From positions 186,001-250,000 of the forward strand of contig NZ_BCRN01000008.1 in the NCBI RefSeq assembly GCF_001552615.1: DNA of 64,000 bases, written 5' to 3'. This DNA comes from Millisia brevis NBRC 105863. GTDB lineage: Bacteria > Actinomycetota > Actinomycetes > Mycobacteriales > Mycobacteriaceae. Below are positions 44,217 through 53,100 of the stretch, piece by piece (position 1 is the first letter of the stretch; every line of letters begins with the position of its first letter). A program made the position numbers and the translations under genes. The notes beneath the pieces were generated by a model that saw only the letters and a list, made by a program, of their open reading frames with translations, searched no databases and was not told the DNA's origin.

Positions 44217-45359
44217 ATGACGACAACGAACTCTGAGGATCTCGTGTCAGGTGTGAGTCGAAGGCCGGTGGCCTCGCGGCCGGTGTCGGACGCCGTGGTC
44301 CGTGCCGCCGGGGTGTGGAGCGGGCCGATCCCGTACGTCGCCAGTGCGCCGCCGCGGGTGTGGCTGCTCGGCGCGTCCGGTGGTGCCGGGGTGACCACGC
44401 TCGAACGGGTCCTGGGATTCGCGGCCGACGCCGGTCGCCGCTGGCCGGGCGCCGACGACACCGGGCAGAGCACCAATGTGGTGATCGTCGCCCGCGAAAC
44501 CGCTGGTGGGCTGCACGCGGCCCAGCGTTTGCTCGACCAATACGCCGCGGGCGATACCGGCGCCGCGGTGCTGATCGGGCTGATCACCGTCGCCCACCGG
44601 CCCGACCCGATGCCCGAGGGCATCGCCGAGCTGCGGGCCGAGGTCGTGGGGGCGGCCCCGGCGTCCTGGCGGATCGACTGGCAGGGACGCTGGCCGCAGG
44701 TCGACATCGTCGATCTTCCGGTCTGGGAGGCGACCGGCCACGAGGGAGCCGGCACGATCGGCGAGCTGCCGGCCGATGTGGTTGCGGTCGCCGGCGAGCT
44801 GGCCCGACTGGTCGGGGCCGGGACATCGAGCGGCGACACGCCGGAAGAGGACACGGCCGTCGAGCCGACATCCGACACCCCGGCGGCCGAGGAGGGCGCG
44901 TCCGTCGTCGATGTCGAGGACGACGTCGACGACGCCCTCGAGGAGACCACCGAGACCGCCGTACCGATCTACGACCCCGTCGAGGCCGACGGATATCCGC
45001 GGGGAGTCTCCGCGCTCGACGGACGTTCGGCGGTACCGCTCGCCTCCGGCGACGCCGCGACCAATCAGCGGGCGATGCCCCGGGTGATCGACGGCTCCGA
45101 CCGTCCGGCACCGCAGCGCCCGAAGCGATCGGGCACGATCATCGCCGCGATCGCGGCCGTACTGGTCGGCGCACTGCTGGGTGCGGTCATCGGGATGTGG
45201 GCCGCCGGCGTCTTCGATCGCTCGTCCGACGGCGACTCGGCGTCCGCCTCGGCGGTGTTCCGGTCGTCGGTGTTCGAGCCGGTGGTGTTCGAGGCGCCGG
45301 TATACGACGCTCCCGTCGAGCCGCCGGCCGTCTTCGGCGGGGCGACGAGCGCGCTCTAA
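44217..45359 (+). CDS. Membrane-anchored P-loop-like protein (possibly DUF6668)
   Basis: A 380-residue protein. Residues about 45-200 resemble a nucleotide-binding domain: VWLLGASGGAGVTTLERVLG looks like a ParA/MinD-like P-loop whose usual Lys is replaced (GGAGVTTL), then VVIVARETAGGLHAAQRLLD and VDIVDLPVWEA. An acidic linker follows (EDDVDDALEETTE), a transmembrane helix (IIAAIAAVLVGALLGAVIGM, about 305-325), and a short extracellular Val/Pro/Ala-rich tail. The layout suggests a cytoplasmic sensor or partner of a membrane machine. GGGGG/GGAG precedes ATG 44217. No conjugation genes are nearby. Confidence 0.6.
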   Translation: MTTTNSEDLVSGVSRRPVASRPVSDAVVRAAGVWSGPIPYVASAPPRVWLLGASGGAGVTTLERVLGFAADAGRRWPGADDTGQSTNVVIVARETAGGLHAAQRLLDQYAAGDTGAAVLIGLITVAHRPDPMPEGIAELRAEVVGAAPASWRIDWQGRWPQVDIVDLPVWEATGHEGAGTIGELPADVVAVAGELARLVGAGTSSGDTPEEDTAVEPTSDTPAAEEGASVVDVEDDVDDALEETTETAVPIYDPVEADGYPRGVSALDGRSAVPLASGDAATNQRAMPRVIDGSDRPAPQRPKRSGTIIAAIAAVLVGALLGAVIGMWAAGVFDRSSDGDSASASAVFRSSVFEPVVFEAPVYDAPVEPPAVFGGATSAL

Positions 45360-45490
45360 CCGTCGCTGTCCGCGGATCGCCTCGGCCTGCGGCGAGGTCG
45401 GGCCGGTTGACCCCGGCCATCGACGGGCGCGGTGGTCGATTCCGGCGCGCCGCGGAGGGGCCCGGCCGGCTCCGGTATTAGATTTGCGCC

Positions 45491-46681
45491 ATGTCCGCAG
45501 CCCGTCGCTACCGTGTGGTCGACCTGTTCTCGGGCGGCGGCGGGATGAGTTGTGGCTTCCACCGACACGACCTGTTCGACATCGTCGGGGCCGCCGACGG
45601 CCAGATGGGCAAGCCGAGCAGCCGTCGCGGTTCGCTCGGGTGCAACGAGACCTACACCGCGAACATGGGAATCGCCCCCGTCGCCGTCGATCTGGCCGAG
45701 GTGGCACCCGACGAACTGTTCGAGATGTGGGGGATCGACGGGATCGATGTGCTGCTGGCCTGCCCGCCGTGCACCGGTTTCAGCAGGGCCAACTCCAGCA
45801 ACCACATTCGGGACGATCATCGCAATTCGCTCGTCGGTCGGGTCGCGGACTTCGCCCGAGCCTGGCGGCCGCAGGCCATCGTCCTCGAGAACGCGCGGGA
45901 ACTGCTGCGCGGCAACTTCTCCGGACACTTCGCCACCCTGCGCGAGGACCTCGAGGAACTCGGCTACGAGGTCTCGGCGGATGTGCACATGCTCACCGAC
46001 TTCGGGCTTCCCCAGATCCGGGAGCGCGCGCTGATGATCGCGATCGCGCAGCCGCTCGACCTGCGCACCCTCGACGACCTCTGGGCCGGATATCGACCGG
46101 ATCGGGCCGCGACGACCGTACGCCGGGCGATCGACGCCCTGCCGCCGGTCGGGCGGCGCGCGAAAGATGCCGACCCGCATCACATATCGCCCACTCTGGG
46201 CGAATCGGGCCTGGCGCGGATCCACGCGATTCCGGCGGACGGCGGCTCCTGGCGGGACCTGATCGGAGTCGCCGATCAGCATCTGACCCCGGCGATGCAC
46301 CGTTCGGTGCGGGCGGGAACGCTCGGCAGCCACCCCGACGTCTACGGCCGCATGTGGTGGGATCGCCCGGCCCCGACGATCAAGCGCGAGTGCAGCCACG
46401 TCGGCAACGGCCGCTATGCGCACCCGGTACGCGATCGGCTGTGCTCGCTGCGGGAGATGGCGTTGCTCAACGGCTTTCCGATCGACTACCGCTTCGGGGG
46501 GACGTCGCTGTCCAACCGCTATCGCCATGTCGGGGATGCGGTGCCGCCGCTGATCAGCTACCAACTCGCGCACGCCGTCGCCTGGTCGCTGACCGGACGA
46601 CGGCCCGATATCGGCGATATCGTCCTTCCCGGAACGTCATTGCGTCCCGCCGACCTGGTGCCCGCGGCCGTCGCCGCCTGA
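45491..46681 (+). CDS. C5-cytosine DNA methyltransferase (solitary)
   Basis: Transfers a methyl group from S-adenosylmethionine to cytosine C5 in DNA. The 396-residue protein has motif I DLFSGGGGMSCGF, motif IV CPPCTGFS with the catalytic Cys, motif VI ENARELL (Ala where Val is common), motif VIII QIRERAL and motif X GDAVPPLIS. The target-recognition region is short, between VIII and IX. No restriction endonuclease, Vsr or partner gene is adjacent, so it appears to be an orphan enzyme with an epigenetic or protective role. Recognition sequence unknown. Confidence 0.9.
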   Translation: MSAARRYRVVDLFSGGGGMSCGFHRHDLFDIVGAADGQMGKPSSRRGSLGCNETYTANMGIAPVAVDLAEVAPDELFEMWGIDGIDVLLACPPCTGFSRANSSNHIRDDHRNSLVGRVADFARAWRPQAIVLENARELLRGNFSGHFATLREDLEELGYEVSADVHMLTDFGLPQIRERALMIAIAQPLDLRTLDDLWAGYRPDRAATTVRRAIDALPPVGRRAKDADPHHISPTLGESGLARIHAIPADGGSWRDLIGVADQHLTPAMHRSVRAGTLGSHPDVYGRMWWDRPAPTIKRECSHVGNGRYAHPVRDRLCSLREMALLNGFPIDYRFGGTSLSNRYRHVGDAVPPLISYQLAHAVAWSLTGRRPDIGDIVLPGTSLRPADLVPAAVAA

Positions 46682-46820
46682 CCGTCCGGCCCGCTCCCGC
46701 GCGCCTTTCTCTCCGTGGGCGTTCGCCGCGCTGTGGCAGAATTGCCGCCATCCCGCCCGGGACGGTGATCGACCGCGTCCGGCGGGGGATGTTGTCGGGT
46801 TGAGGTGTGAGGTGAGGGCT

Positions 46821-47246
46821 GTGGCTGTTGGCAAGATTGTGAAGTTCGACGATGCGCGTGGATACGGGTTCATCGCACCCGACGAGGGCGGCGAGGACGT
46901 CTTCGTACACGCGAACGATCTTCTGGACGAGAAGTACCTCTACTCTCCCGGGGTTCGGGTGGAGTACCGCGTCGAGCAGGGTGACCGCGGCACCAAGGCG
47001 TCCCAGGTGAAGATCATCAGCTCACCGGGCAATGAGATCGCCGTGTCGACCCACTCCGTGCCGGTGGCGATCGAGCGCACCGGCAGCGGCGACGAGACCT
47101 GTGATGTGCTCTCGCCGGTCGGGTTCCGCCACGAGGTCATCGAGGCGTTGATCCACTCCGCTCCCAGCGTCACCGGTGCGCAGATCACCCAGATCGTGAC
47201 GGCCCTCGACCAGGTGGCCCGCAGCCACGGGTGGGTCGAGGACTGA
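46821..47246 (+). CDS. Cold-shock domain protein
   Basis: A 141-residue RNA-binding protein, twice the size of classical Csp. The cold-shock domain fills residues 1-65: KIVKFDDARGYGFIAPDEGG with RNP1, DVFVHANDLL with RNP2. A C-terminal extension (CDVLSPVGFRHEVIEALIHS, then ARSHGWVED) is the actinobacterial variant. I chose GTG at 46821 because it gives the conserved MAVGKIVKF opening; starts at 46812 or 46800 are possible. A strong intrinsic terminator follows. Confidence 0.87.
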   Translation: MAVGKIVKFDDARGYGFIAPDEGGEDVFVHANDLLDEKYLYSPGVRVEYRVEQGDRGTKASQVKIISSPGNEIAVSTHSVPVAIERTGSGDETCDVLSPVGFRHEVIEALIHSAPSVTGAQITQIVTALDQVARSHGWVED

Positions 47247-47259
47247 TCCGGACGAACCG

Positions 47260-47297
47260 AAAGAAACCGGCCGAGAAACATCTCGGCCGGTTTCTTT
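47260..47297 (+). terminator. Intrinsic terminator after the cold-shock gene
   Basis: AAAGAAACCGGCCGAGA pairs exactly with TCTCGGCCGGTTTCTTT around an AACA loop, followed by more T (TTG). A 17-bp stem plus a T-run is the classic form, and its A-rich start could also stop convergent transcription. Confidence 0.92.
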
Positions 47298-47418
47298 TTG
47301 TTCGTGTTGACATCCTGCCGCCCATCGGTTCAAATAATGACTAAGAAACAAACTGGAAGTTGGAAAAAGTTCCCCGGTACGGGGAGTCGGCTAGCTTGAA
47401 GGTTGTTTCGCCTCGAAC

Positions 47419-47485
47419 GGCCGGATCGGCCGGGTGAATGCGTGCCTCGCAGGGGGGTTGCACGACTCATCCAGCCGATCCGGCC
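47419..47485. ncRNA. Candidate structured RNA, 67 nt, three nested stems
   Basis: In the 311-bp gap 47298-47608. Outer stem GGCCGGATCGGC/GCCGATCCGGCC (12 bp), a single mismatch, middle stem GGGTGA/TCATCC (6 bp, one G-U), inner stem CGTGC/GCACG (5 bp), and a 14-nt loop with six G (six C on the minus strand). On the plus strand TTTCT follows. It is preceded by an AT-rich stretch (about 47330-47380) that is unusual here. It could be a small RNA, an attenuator before the MFS gene, or part of a 6C-like RNA on the minus strand. Strand is not settled. Confidence 0.45.
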
Positions 47486-47608
47486 TTTCTATGTGCGGGG
47501 TCCGTCTCCCTCGCAAGCGGTGGATACGGGCCGCGACCAGGTGTCGGGCACCCGCAACCGGTCATCGGTGGTCTAGGTTGGGACGAACACGGGTCGACGG
47601 GTGGAGGC

Positions 47609-48805
47609 GTGAGCAACTGGTTGCGCGTGGCGATCACAATGGTCGTCGTGGCGTGGGGCGCCAATGTCTACGTGCCGTTGCTGTCGTTGTACCGCACGAC
47701 GCAGGGGCTCTCCTCGGTTGAGGTCAGTTTCATTCTCTTCGCCTATGTGATCGGCATCATTCCCGCGCTGTTGATCGGCGGACCGCTGTCCGACCGGTAC
47801 GGCCGGCGCCCGCTGGTGGTACCTGCCCCGATCATCAGCGCGGTCGGATCGTTGCTGATGATCGTCGGCGCCGATGTGACCGTGCTGCTGGTGATCGGTC
47901 GGATCTTCAGCGGCGTCGCCCTGGGCCTGGGACTGGCCGTCGCCGGCAGTTGGTTGGCGGAACTGCGCCCGCAGGGCACCGCCCGGCGCGCGGCGATGAG
48001 CTTGACCGCCGGTTTCGGGCTCGGTGCGGGGGTCTCCGGCGCCCTCGGCCAGTGGGGCCCGTGGCCGACCGGGGCGAGCTACCTGACGCACATCATCGTC
48101 GCGGCGATCGCCCTGCTGCTGGTGCTGCCGGTGCCCGAGACGATGCGCTCCGAGGAGACCGGTCGGCTGCTGGCCTACATGGTCGTACCGGAGGCCGAGG
48201 ACCCCCGCTTCGTCGGCGTGGTCGTCCCGTCGGCCATCTGGGTCTTCGGCTGCGCCGCGAGTGCCTATGCGGTGCTGCCCGAGGTGATGATCGACCACTC
48301 CGGGGGCCTGCCGATCGGCTTCGCCGCGGTGATCTGTGTGGTCGCGCTGGGCACCGGGTTCGCGGTCGAGGCGCTCGGCCGTCGGATCGACTCGCCGACC
48401 AGTTCGCGCGGCACGATCGTCGCCATGGGCGCGGTGATCCTCGCGATGATCGTCGGCGCCTGGGCGTCGAATCGGCTGACGATCCCCGCCGCTCTGATCA
48501 GCTCCGCCGCCCTCGGCGCGGCGTACGGACTGGCGATGGTCTCCGGCCTGCAGGAGGTCCAGCGTCTCGCCTCACCGCGGCATCTGGCGGCGCTGACCGC
48601 GGTGTATTACAGCATCGCCTACACCGGATATGCCGTCCCGGCGATCCTGGCGGTGCTCGGGCAGACCTGGCCGGAGGTCTTCGGCTACCCGATCCTGTTC
48701 CTCGGCGGCGCGGTGATCGCGTCGTTCTGCCTGACGATGATCATCGCCGCCGGACAGTCGCGGATGGCCGCACCCCCGGTCCTGCGGCACCGTCGCACCC
48801 TTTGA
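47609..48805 (+). CDS. MFS transporter
   Basis: A 398-residue membrane protein with about 12 helices. Motif A is GGPLSDRYGRRPLVV after helix 2, and SLTAGFGLGAGVSGALGQWG follows in helix 5. There is no close resemblance to a named drug or sugar group that I can see. I chose GTG at 47609 because it starts directly before helix 1 (SNWLRVAITMVVVAWGANVY); GGAGG is only one base away. The open frame upstream to 47438 covers the candidate RNA. It ends 44 bp before the convergent M1 peptidase stop. Confidence 0.85.
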   Translation: MSNWLRVAITMVVVAWGANVYVPLLSLYRTTQGLSSVEVSFILFAYVIGIIPALLIGGPLSDRYGRRPLVVPAPIISAVGSLLMIVGADVTVLLVIGRIFSGVALGLGLAVAGSWLAELRPQGTARRAAMSLTAGFGLGAGVSGALGQWGPWPTGASYLTHIIVAAIALLLVLPVPETMRSEETGRLLAYMVVPEAEDPRFVGVVVPSAIWVFGCAASAYAVLPEVMIDHSGGLPIGFAAVICVVALGTGFAVEALGRRIDSPTSSRGTIVAMGAVILAMIVGAWASNRLTIPAALISSAALGAAYGLAMVSGLQEVQRLASPRHLAALTAVYYSIAYTGYAVPAILAVLGQTWPEVFGYPILFLGGAVIASFCLTMIIAAGQSRMAAPPVLRHRRTL

Positions 48806-48849
48806 TCCGGCCCGCCGGTTGATCAACGCCGGAGTGTGAACACCGTGAA

Positions 48850-50184
48850 CTAGGACGGCATCGCCGGCAACTGGGTGCGGTAGAGCCAGGGCTCCCAGAA
48901 ACCCCGCGGACAGCCGTAACGGCCGGCGAGGTCGATGAAGTCCTCGGTCACCACCGTCCCGTACCGGTGCACGTCGGTCCACTCGCGCAGCATCACGAAG
49001 AACGACCGATCGCCGATCGTCCGCCGCAACGCGTCGAGGGTGCAGGCGCCGCGCTTGTAGAGCCGGTCGTCGAACATCAGCTCCGGACCCGGATCGCCGA
49101 TCACGATCGACTGCGATTCGCGCGCCAGCCCGGCGTGGGCCCGGTTCGCCTTCTCCCGGGCGGGCTGGCCACCGGAGTTCTCCGACCACAACCACTCCGC
49201 GTAACAGGCGAAGCCCTCGTGCAGCCAGATATCGCGCCACCGGCGGGCGGTGACCGAGTTGCCGAACCACTGGTGCGCCAACTCGTGCGCGATCAGCCGC
49301 TCGTAGCTGCCCCGACCGGTGCAGTGATTGGAGCCGAAGATCGACATCCCCTGCGCCTCGATCGGAATCTCCAACGTGTCGTCGGCGACCACCACGGTGT
49401 ACCGGTCGTACGGATACGGCCCGAAGAGTCGGGTGAAGACGCGCATCATGTCCGGCTGCTTGCGGAAATCCCGATCGAACAGGGTCCGCAGATGCGGTGG
49501 CGTCGCCGCCATGATCCGCACCGGCGAACGCGACAGCTGCCGCTGCTCGTAGCGACCGATCTGCACCGTCGCCAGATAGGGCGACATCGGCTCCGGCTGC
49601 TCGTAGGTCCAGGTGGTCCGCGAGGCGCGCACCCGCTTGCCGACGAAGACGCCGTTGGCGACCGCCGTATAGGACGACTCGGTGGTCACCGAGATCCGGA
49701 AGCTCGCCTTCGCCGACGGATGGTCGTCGCAGGGAAACCACGACGCCGCACCGTTCGGCTGGCTGGCGACCAGCGCGCCGTCGGTTAGCTCCTCCCACCC
49801 GACCTCGCCCCAGGGCCCGTCGATCGGGGTCGGGTTGCCGGCGTAGGAGATCGTCACCGCCAGCGCCGCACCGGTGTCGATCCGGTCGCGCAGGGTGATC
49901 ACCAATTTGCCGTCGCGATGCGCGAACTTGGCCGGACGGGTGCCGTTGACCCGGACCTTGCCCGCGTCGAGGCCCTGACCGAAATCGAAGGCGATCCGCG
50001 AGACCGGCCGCGTCGTGGTCGCGGTGATGTGCGCGGTCCCCGAGAGGCTGTTGCTCGCGACCCGGTAGTCGATATCCAGTTCGTACCGGCTCACGCGGTA
50101 GCCGCGGTTGCCGTTGGCGGGCAGATAGGGATCGATCGGAGGGTCGGCGCGTGGGTCGTCGAAGCGAGGTGCCGGCCGTTTCAC
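48850..50184 (-). CDS. M1-family zinc metallopeptidase
   Basis: Aminopeptidase-like protein of 444 residues, the short form without the C-terminal ERAP-type domain. The active site is intact: HELAHQWFGNS (about residue 300) plus Glu in LHEGFACYAEWLW nineteen residues later; the substrate loop, GAMEN in most members, reads EAQGMSIFG. No signal peptide is seen, so it is probably cytoplasmic. The start overlaps the stop of the Pls/PosA NRPS by four bases. This co-translation suggests that it trims or modifies the NRPS product or acts as a resistance/processing partner. Confidence 0.9.
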   Translation of the reverse strand: MKRPAPRFDDPRADPPIDPYLPANGNRGYRVSRYELDIDYRVASNSLSGTAHITATTTRPVSRIAFDFGQGLDAGKVRVNGTRPAKFAHRDGKLVITLRDRIDTGAALAVTISYAGNPTPIDGPWGEVGWEELTDGALVASQPNGAASWFPCDDHPSAKASFRISVTTESSYTAVANGVFVGKRVRASRTTWTYEQPEPMSPYLATVQIGRYEQRQLSRSPVRIMAATPPHLRTLFDRDFRKQPDMMRVFTRLFGPYPYDRYTVVVADDTLEIPIEAQGMSIFGSNHCTGRGSYERLIAHELAHQWFGNSVTARRWRDIWLHEGFACYAEWLWSENSGGQPAREKANRAHAGLARESQSIVIGDPGPELMFDDRLYKRGACTLDALRRTIGDRSFFVMLREWTDVHRYGTVVTEDFIDLAGRYGCPRGFWEPWLYRTQLPAMPS

Positions 50185-53100
50185 GTGGTGCTCTCCATCT
50201 GTTGCTCGGCTGCATCCCGCTCCTGTGCCCAGGGCGCGATCGGATTGCCCTGCCAGCGGGTGGAAGCCGGTACGACGTCACCCCGCATCACCAACGATGC
50301 CGGGCCGACGGTGGCGGACTCGCCGAGTCGGGACGCCGGAAGAGCCACACAATGCGGACCGAGGGTCGCTCCGCGTTCGAGTACCACGGTATCCATAGCC
50401 ATCACGCGGTCATGAAACAGATGGGTCTGTACGACGCAGCCGCGGTTGACCGTCGCCCCGTCCTCGAGGGTCACCAGGTCGGCCTCGGGCAGCCAATAGC
50501 TCTCGCACCAGACGCTGCGACCGATCGTCGCGCCCATCCAGCGCAGCCACAGATTGAGCACCGGGGTGCCCTCCGCGGCGCGGGCGAACCACGGCGCGGC
50601 GACGGTCTCGACGAAGGCATCGGACACCTCGTTGCGCCAGACGAAGGCGCTCCACAGGGGGTGCTGTTCGATCCCGATCGTGCCGACCACCAGGCGCTTG
50701 GCCAGCACCGAGAGGCCGGCCGCGACCGCCCCGGCCGCCAGGAGCACCAGACCGGACAGCAGGCAGGCGGCGAACCAGCCGATCGTGTCGACCACCCAGG
50801 TCATCGCCGCGAGGACCCCGAGCCCGATCCCGAAGGTGGCGAGCAGGGCCGTCAGCCGGCAGGTCTCCACCAGGGCGCGTTGGATCTTGAGCTTGCGCGG
50901 CGGATCGAAGGTGCGTTCGGCATCGACCTCGTCGGCGGTACGGCGCAGGCGCACCGGCGGGCTGCCCAGCCAGGAGGTGCCGGCCTTCGCCTTGCTCGGT
51001 GCCGCCGACAGCACGGCGACCAGGCCGTTCTTCGGCACACGCCGGCCCGGCGCGGTCATCCCGGAGTTGCCCAGGAAGGCGCGCTTGCCGACCTTCGCCT
51101 CCTCGAGGCGCATCCAGCCGCCGCCGAGCTCGTAGCCGGCGATCATCGTGTCGTCGGCGAGGAAGGCCCCGTCGCCGACGGTGGTGAAGCGCGGCACCAT
51201 CAGCACCGTCGACGCCTCGACGTTCTTGCCGATCTTCGCGCCGAGCAGCCGCAGCCAGATCGGCGTCAACAGGGCGGCGTAGAGCGGGAACAGGAAGGTG
51301 CGGGCGGAGTCCATCAACCGTTCGGTCGCCCATACCTGCCAGCCCATGCGGCTGCGCACCGGGTGGTAGCCGGGTCGCAGACCCAGGCCGAGCAGGCGCA
51401 CCGCGATCACCGTGATGACCGCGTAGACCAGCAGCGCGACCGCCGTCATCACCGGCAACAGCAGCAGACCGCGCAGGGCGGCCGCCGACAGCGATTCGGT
51501 ATCGCGGACCGACCAGCCGAGCAGGACCACCGCCGCCCCGATGCCGATCATCGGCAGTCCGGACAACAGCAGCGAGGTCAGCCCGAAGATCGGCACCCAG
51601 AAGAGGCCGCGCGGGGGACGCCGCTGCGGCCAGCTGTGCTTCGCGCGGCCGACCCGGCGAGCGGGCGACCCGGCCCAGCGCTGGTCGGCCTTGACCCGGC
51701 CGATCACCGCGGACCCGGCCTCGACCTCCGCGCCGCGCCGGATATGCGCGCCGGGCAGCAGCGTCGAGCGCGCCCCGACCGTCACGTCCGGCTCGATCGT
51801 GATCGCACCGACGCGCAGAATGTCGCCGTCGATCCACCACCCGGACAGGTCGACCTCCGGTTCGATCGCCGCGCCGTCGGCGATCTCGAGCAGCCCGGTG
51901 ACCGGCGGCAGGGTGTGCAGATCGACGTCGCGGCCGATCCGCGCGCCCAGCGCGCGGGCGTAGTAGACCATCCAGGGCGCCGCCGACAGATTCGAGGCGC
52001 CGCTGGCGTCGGTCAGCCGGGTCGCGGTCCACAGCCGCAGATGCAGACTGCCGCCGCGGGGGTAGTCACCCGGTTGGACACCGCGCAGCAGCAGACGCGA
52101 TCCGAGCACCGACTGCGCCATCCGCCCGGGCGGGGTGATGAAGATGATGAACAGGATCAGCACCGCCGGCCACGGCATCACCGGCAGCCACGGCGGGGCG
52201 CCGGCGACGGCGTCGAAGACCACCGAGCACAGGCCGAGCCAGGTCACCCATTGGATACCGGTCAGCGTCGTCAGCAGCACGGTCACCCCGACCTGGGCGC
52301 TGCGCCAGCCCCGCGACATCAACGCGACCTCGCGCGGCGGCGCCGCTTCGACCGGGGTCATCGCGTCGAGCATCGACGCCAGAGCCTCGAGCCGCGGGTG
52401 GTCGTAGAGGTCGGCGACCGTCACCTCGGGATGGCGCTCCCGCAGCCGGGCCACCAACTGCGCGGCCGACAGCGAGCCGCCGCCGGACGAGAAGAAATCG
52501 GTATCGGCATCGTCGACCGGGACGCCGAGGACGTCCTGCCACAGATCGGCGATCCACTGCTGGGTCGCCGTCAGGGGGGTGCCGCCCTCGCGGACGGTGC
52601 TGCGCGGCAGCGGCCACGGCAGCGCGTCGCGGTCGACCTTGCCGGAGGTCTTCGTCGGCAATTCGTCGACCAGGGCCAGCTGCGGGACCATCGTCGCGGG
52701 CAGGCGCTTGGCCAGCCGCTCGCGGGCCAGCGGCAGGTCGAACTTGATATCGGTACTCGAGATGTAGCCGACCAGCAGCGGCGTTCCGCCCGGGGTGCGG
52801 CGGACCGCGGTCGCCCCGGCGTTGACACCGGGCAGATCCTGCAGGGCGGCGTCGACCTCGCCGAGCTCGATGCGGCGGCCGCCGATCTTGACCTGGTCGT
52901 CGGCGCGACCCTGGAAGATCAATCCCTCCGGGTCGAGGCGCACCAGGTCACCGGAGCGGTAGGCACGCTCCCACCCGAGGGTCTCGAGCGGCGCGTACTT
53001 CTCCCGGTCCTTGGCCGGATCGAGGTAGCGGGCCAGGCCGACCCCGCCGATCACCAACTCGCCGGCCTCACCCTCGGCCACCGGATTGCCGTCGGTGTCG

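Noticed and set aside
47419-47485. Definite 6C RNA or guanidine riboswitch call
   Set aside because: 6C RNA needs two C-rich hairpins and only one is seen. The short GGGACGA near 47580 is not enough for a guanidine riboswitch.
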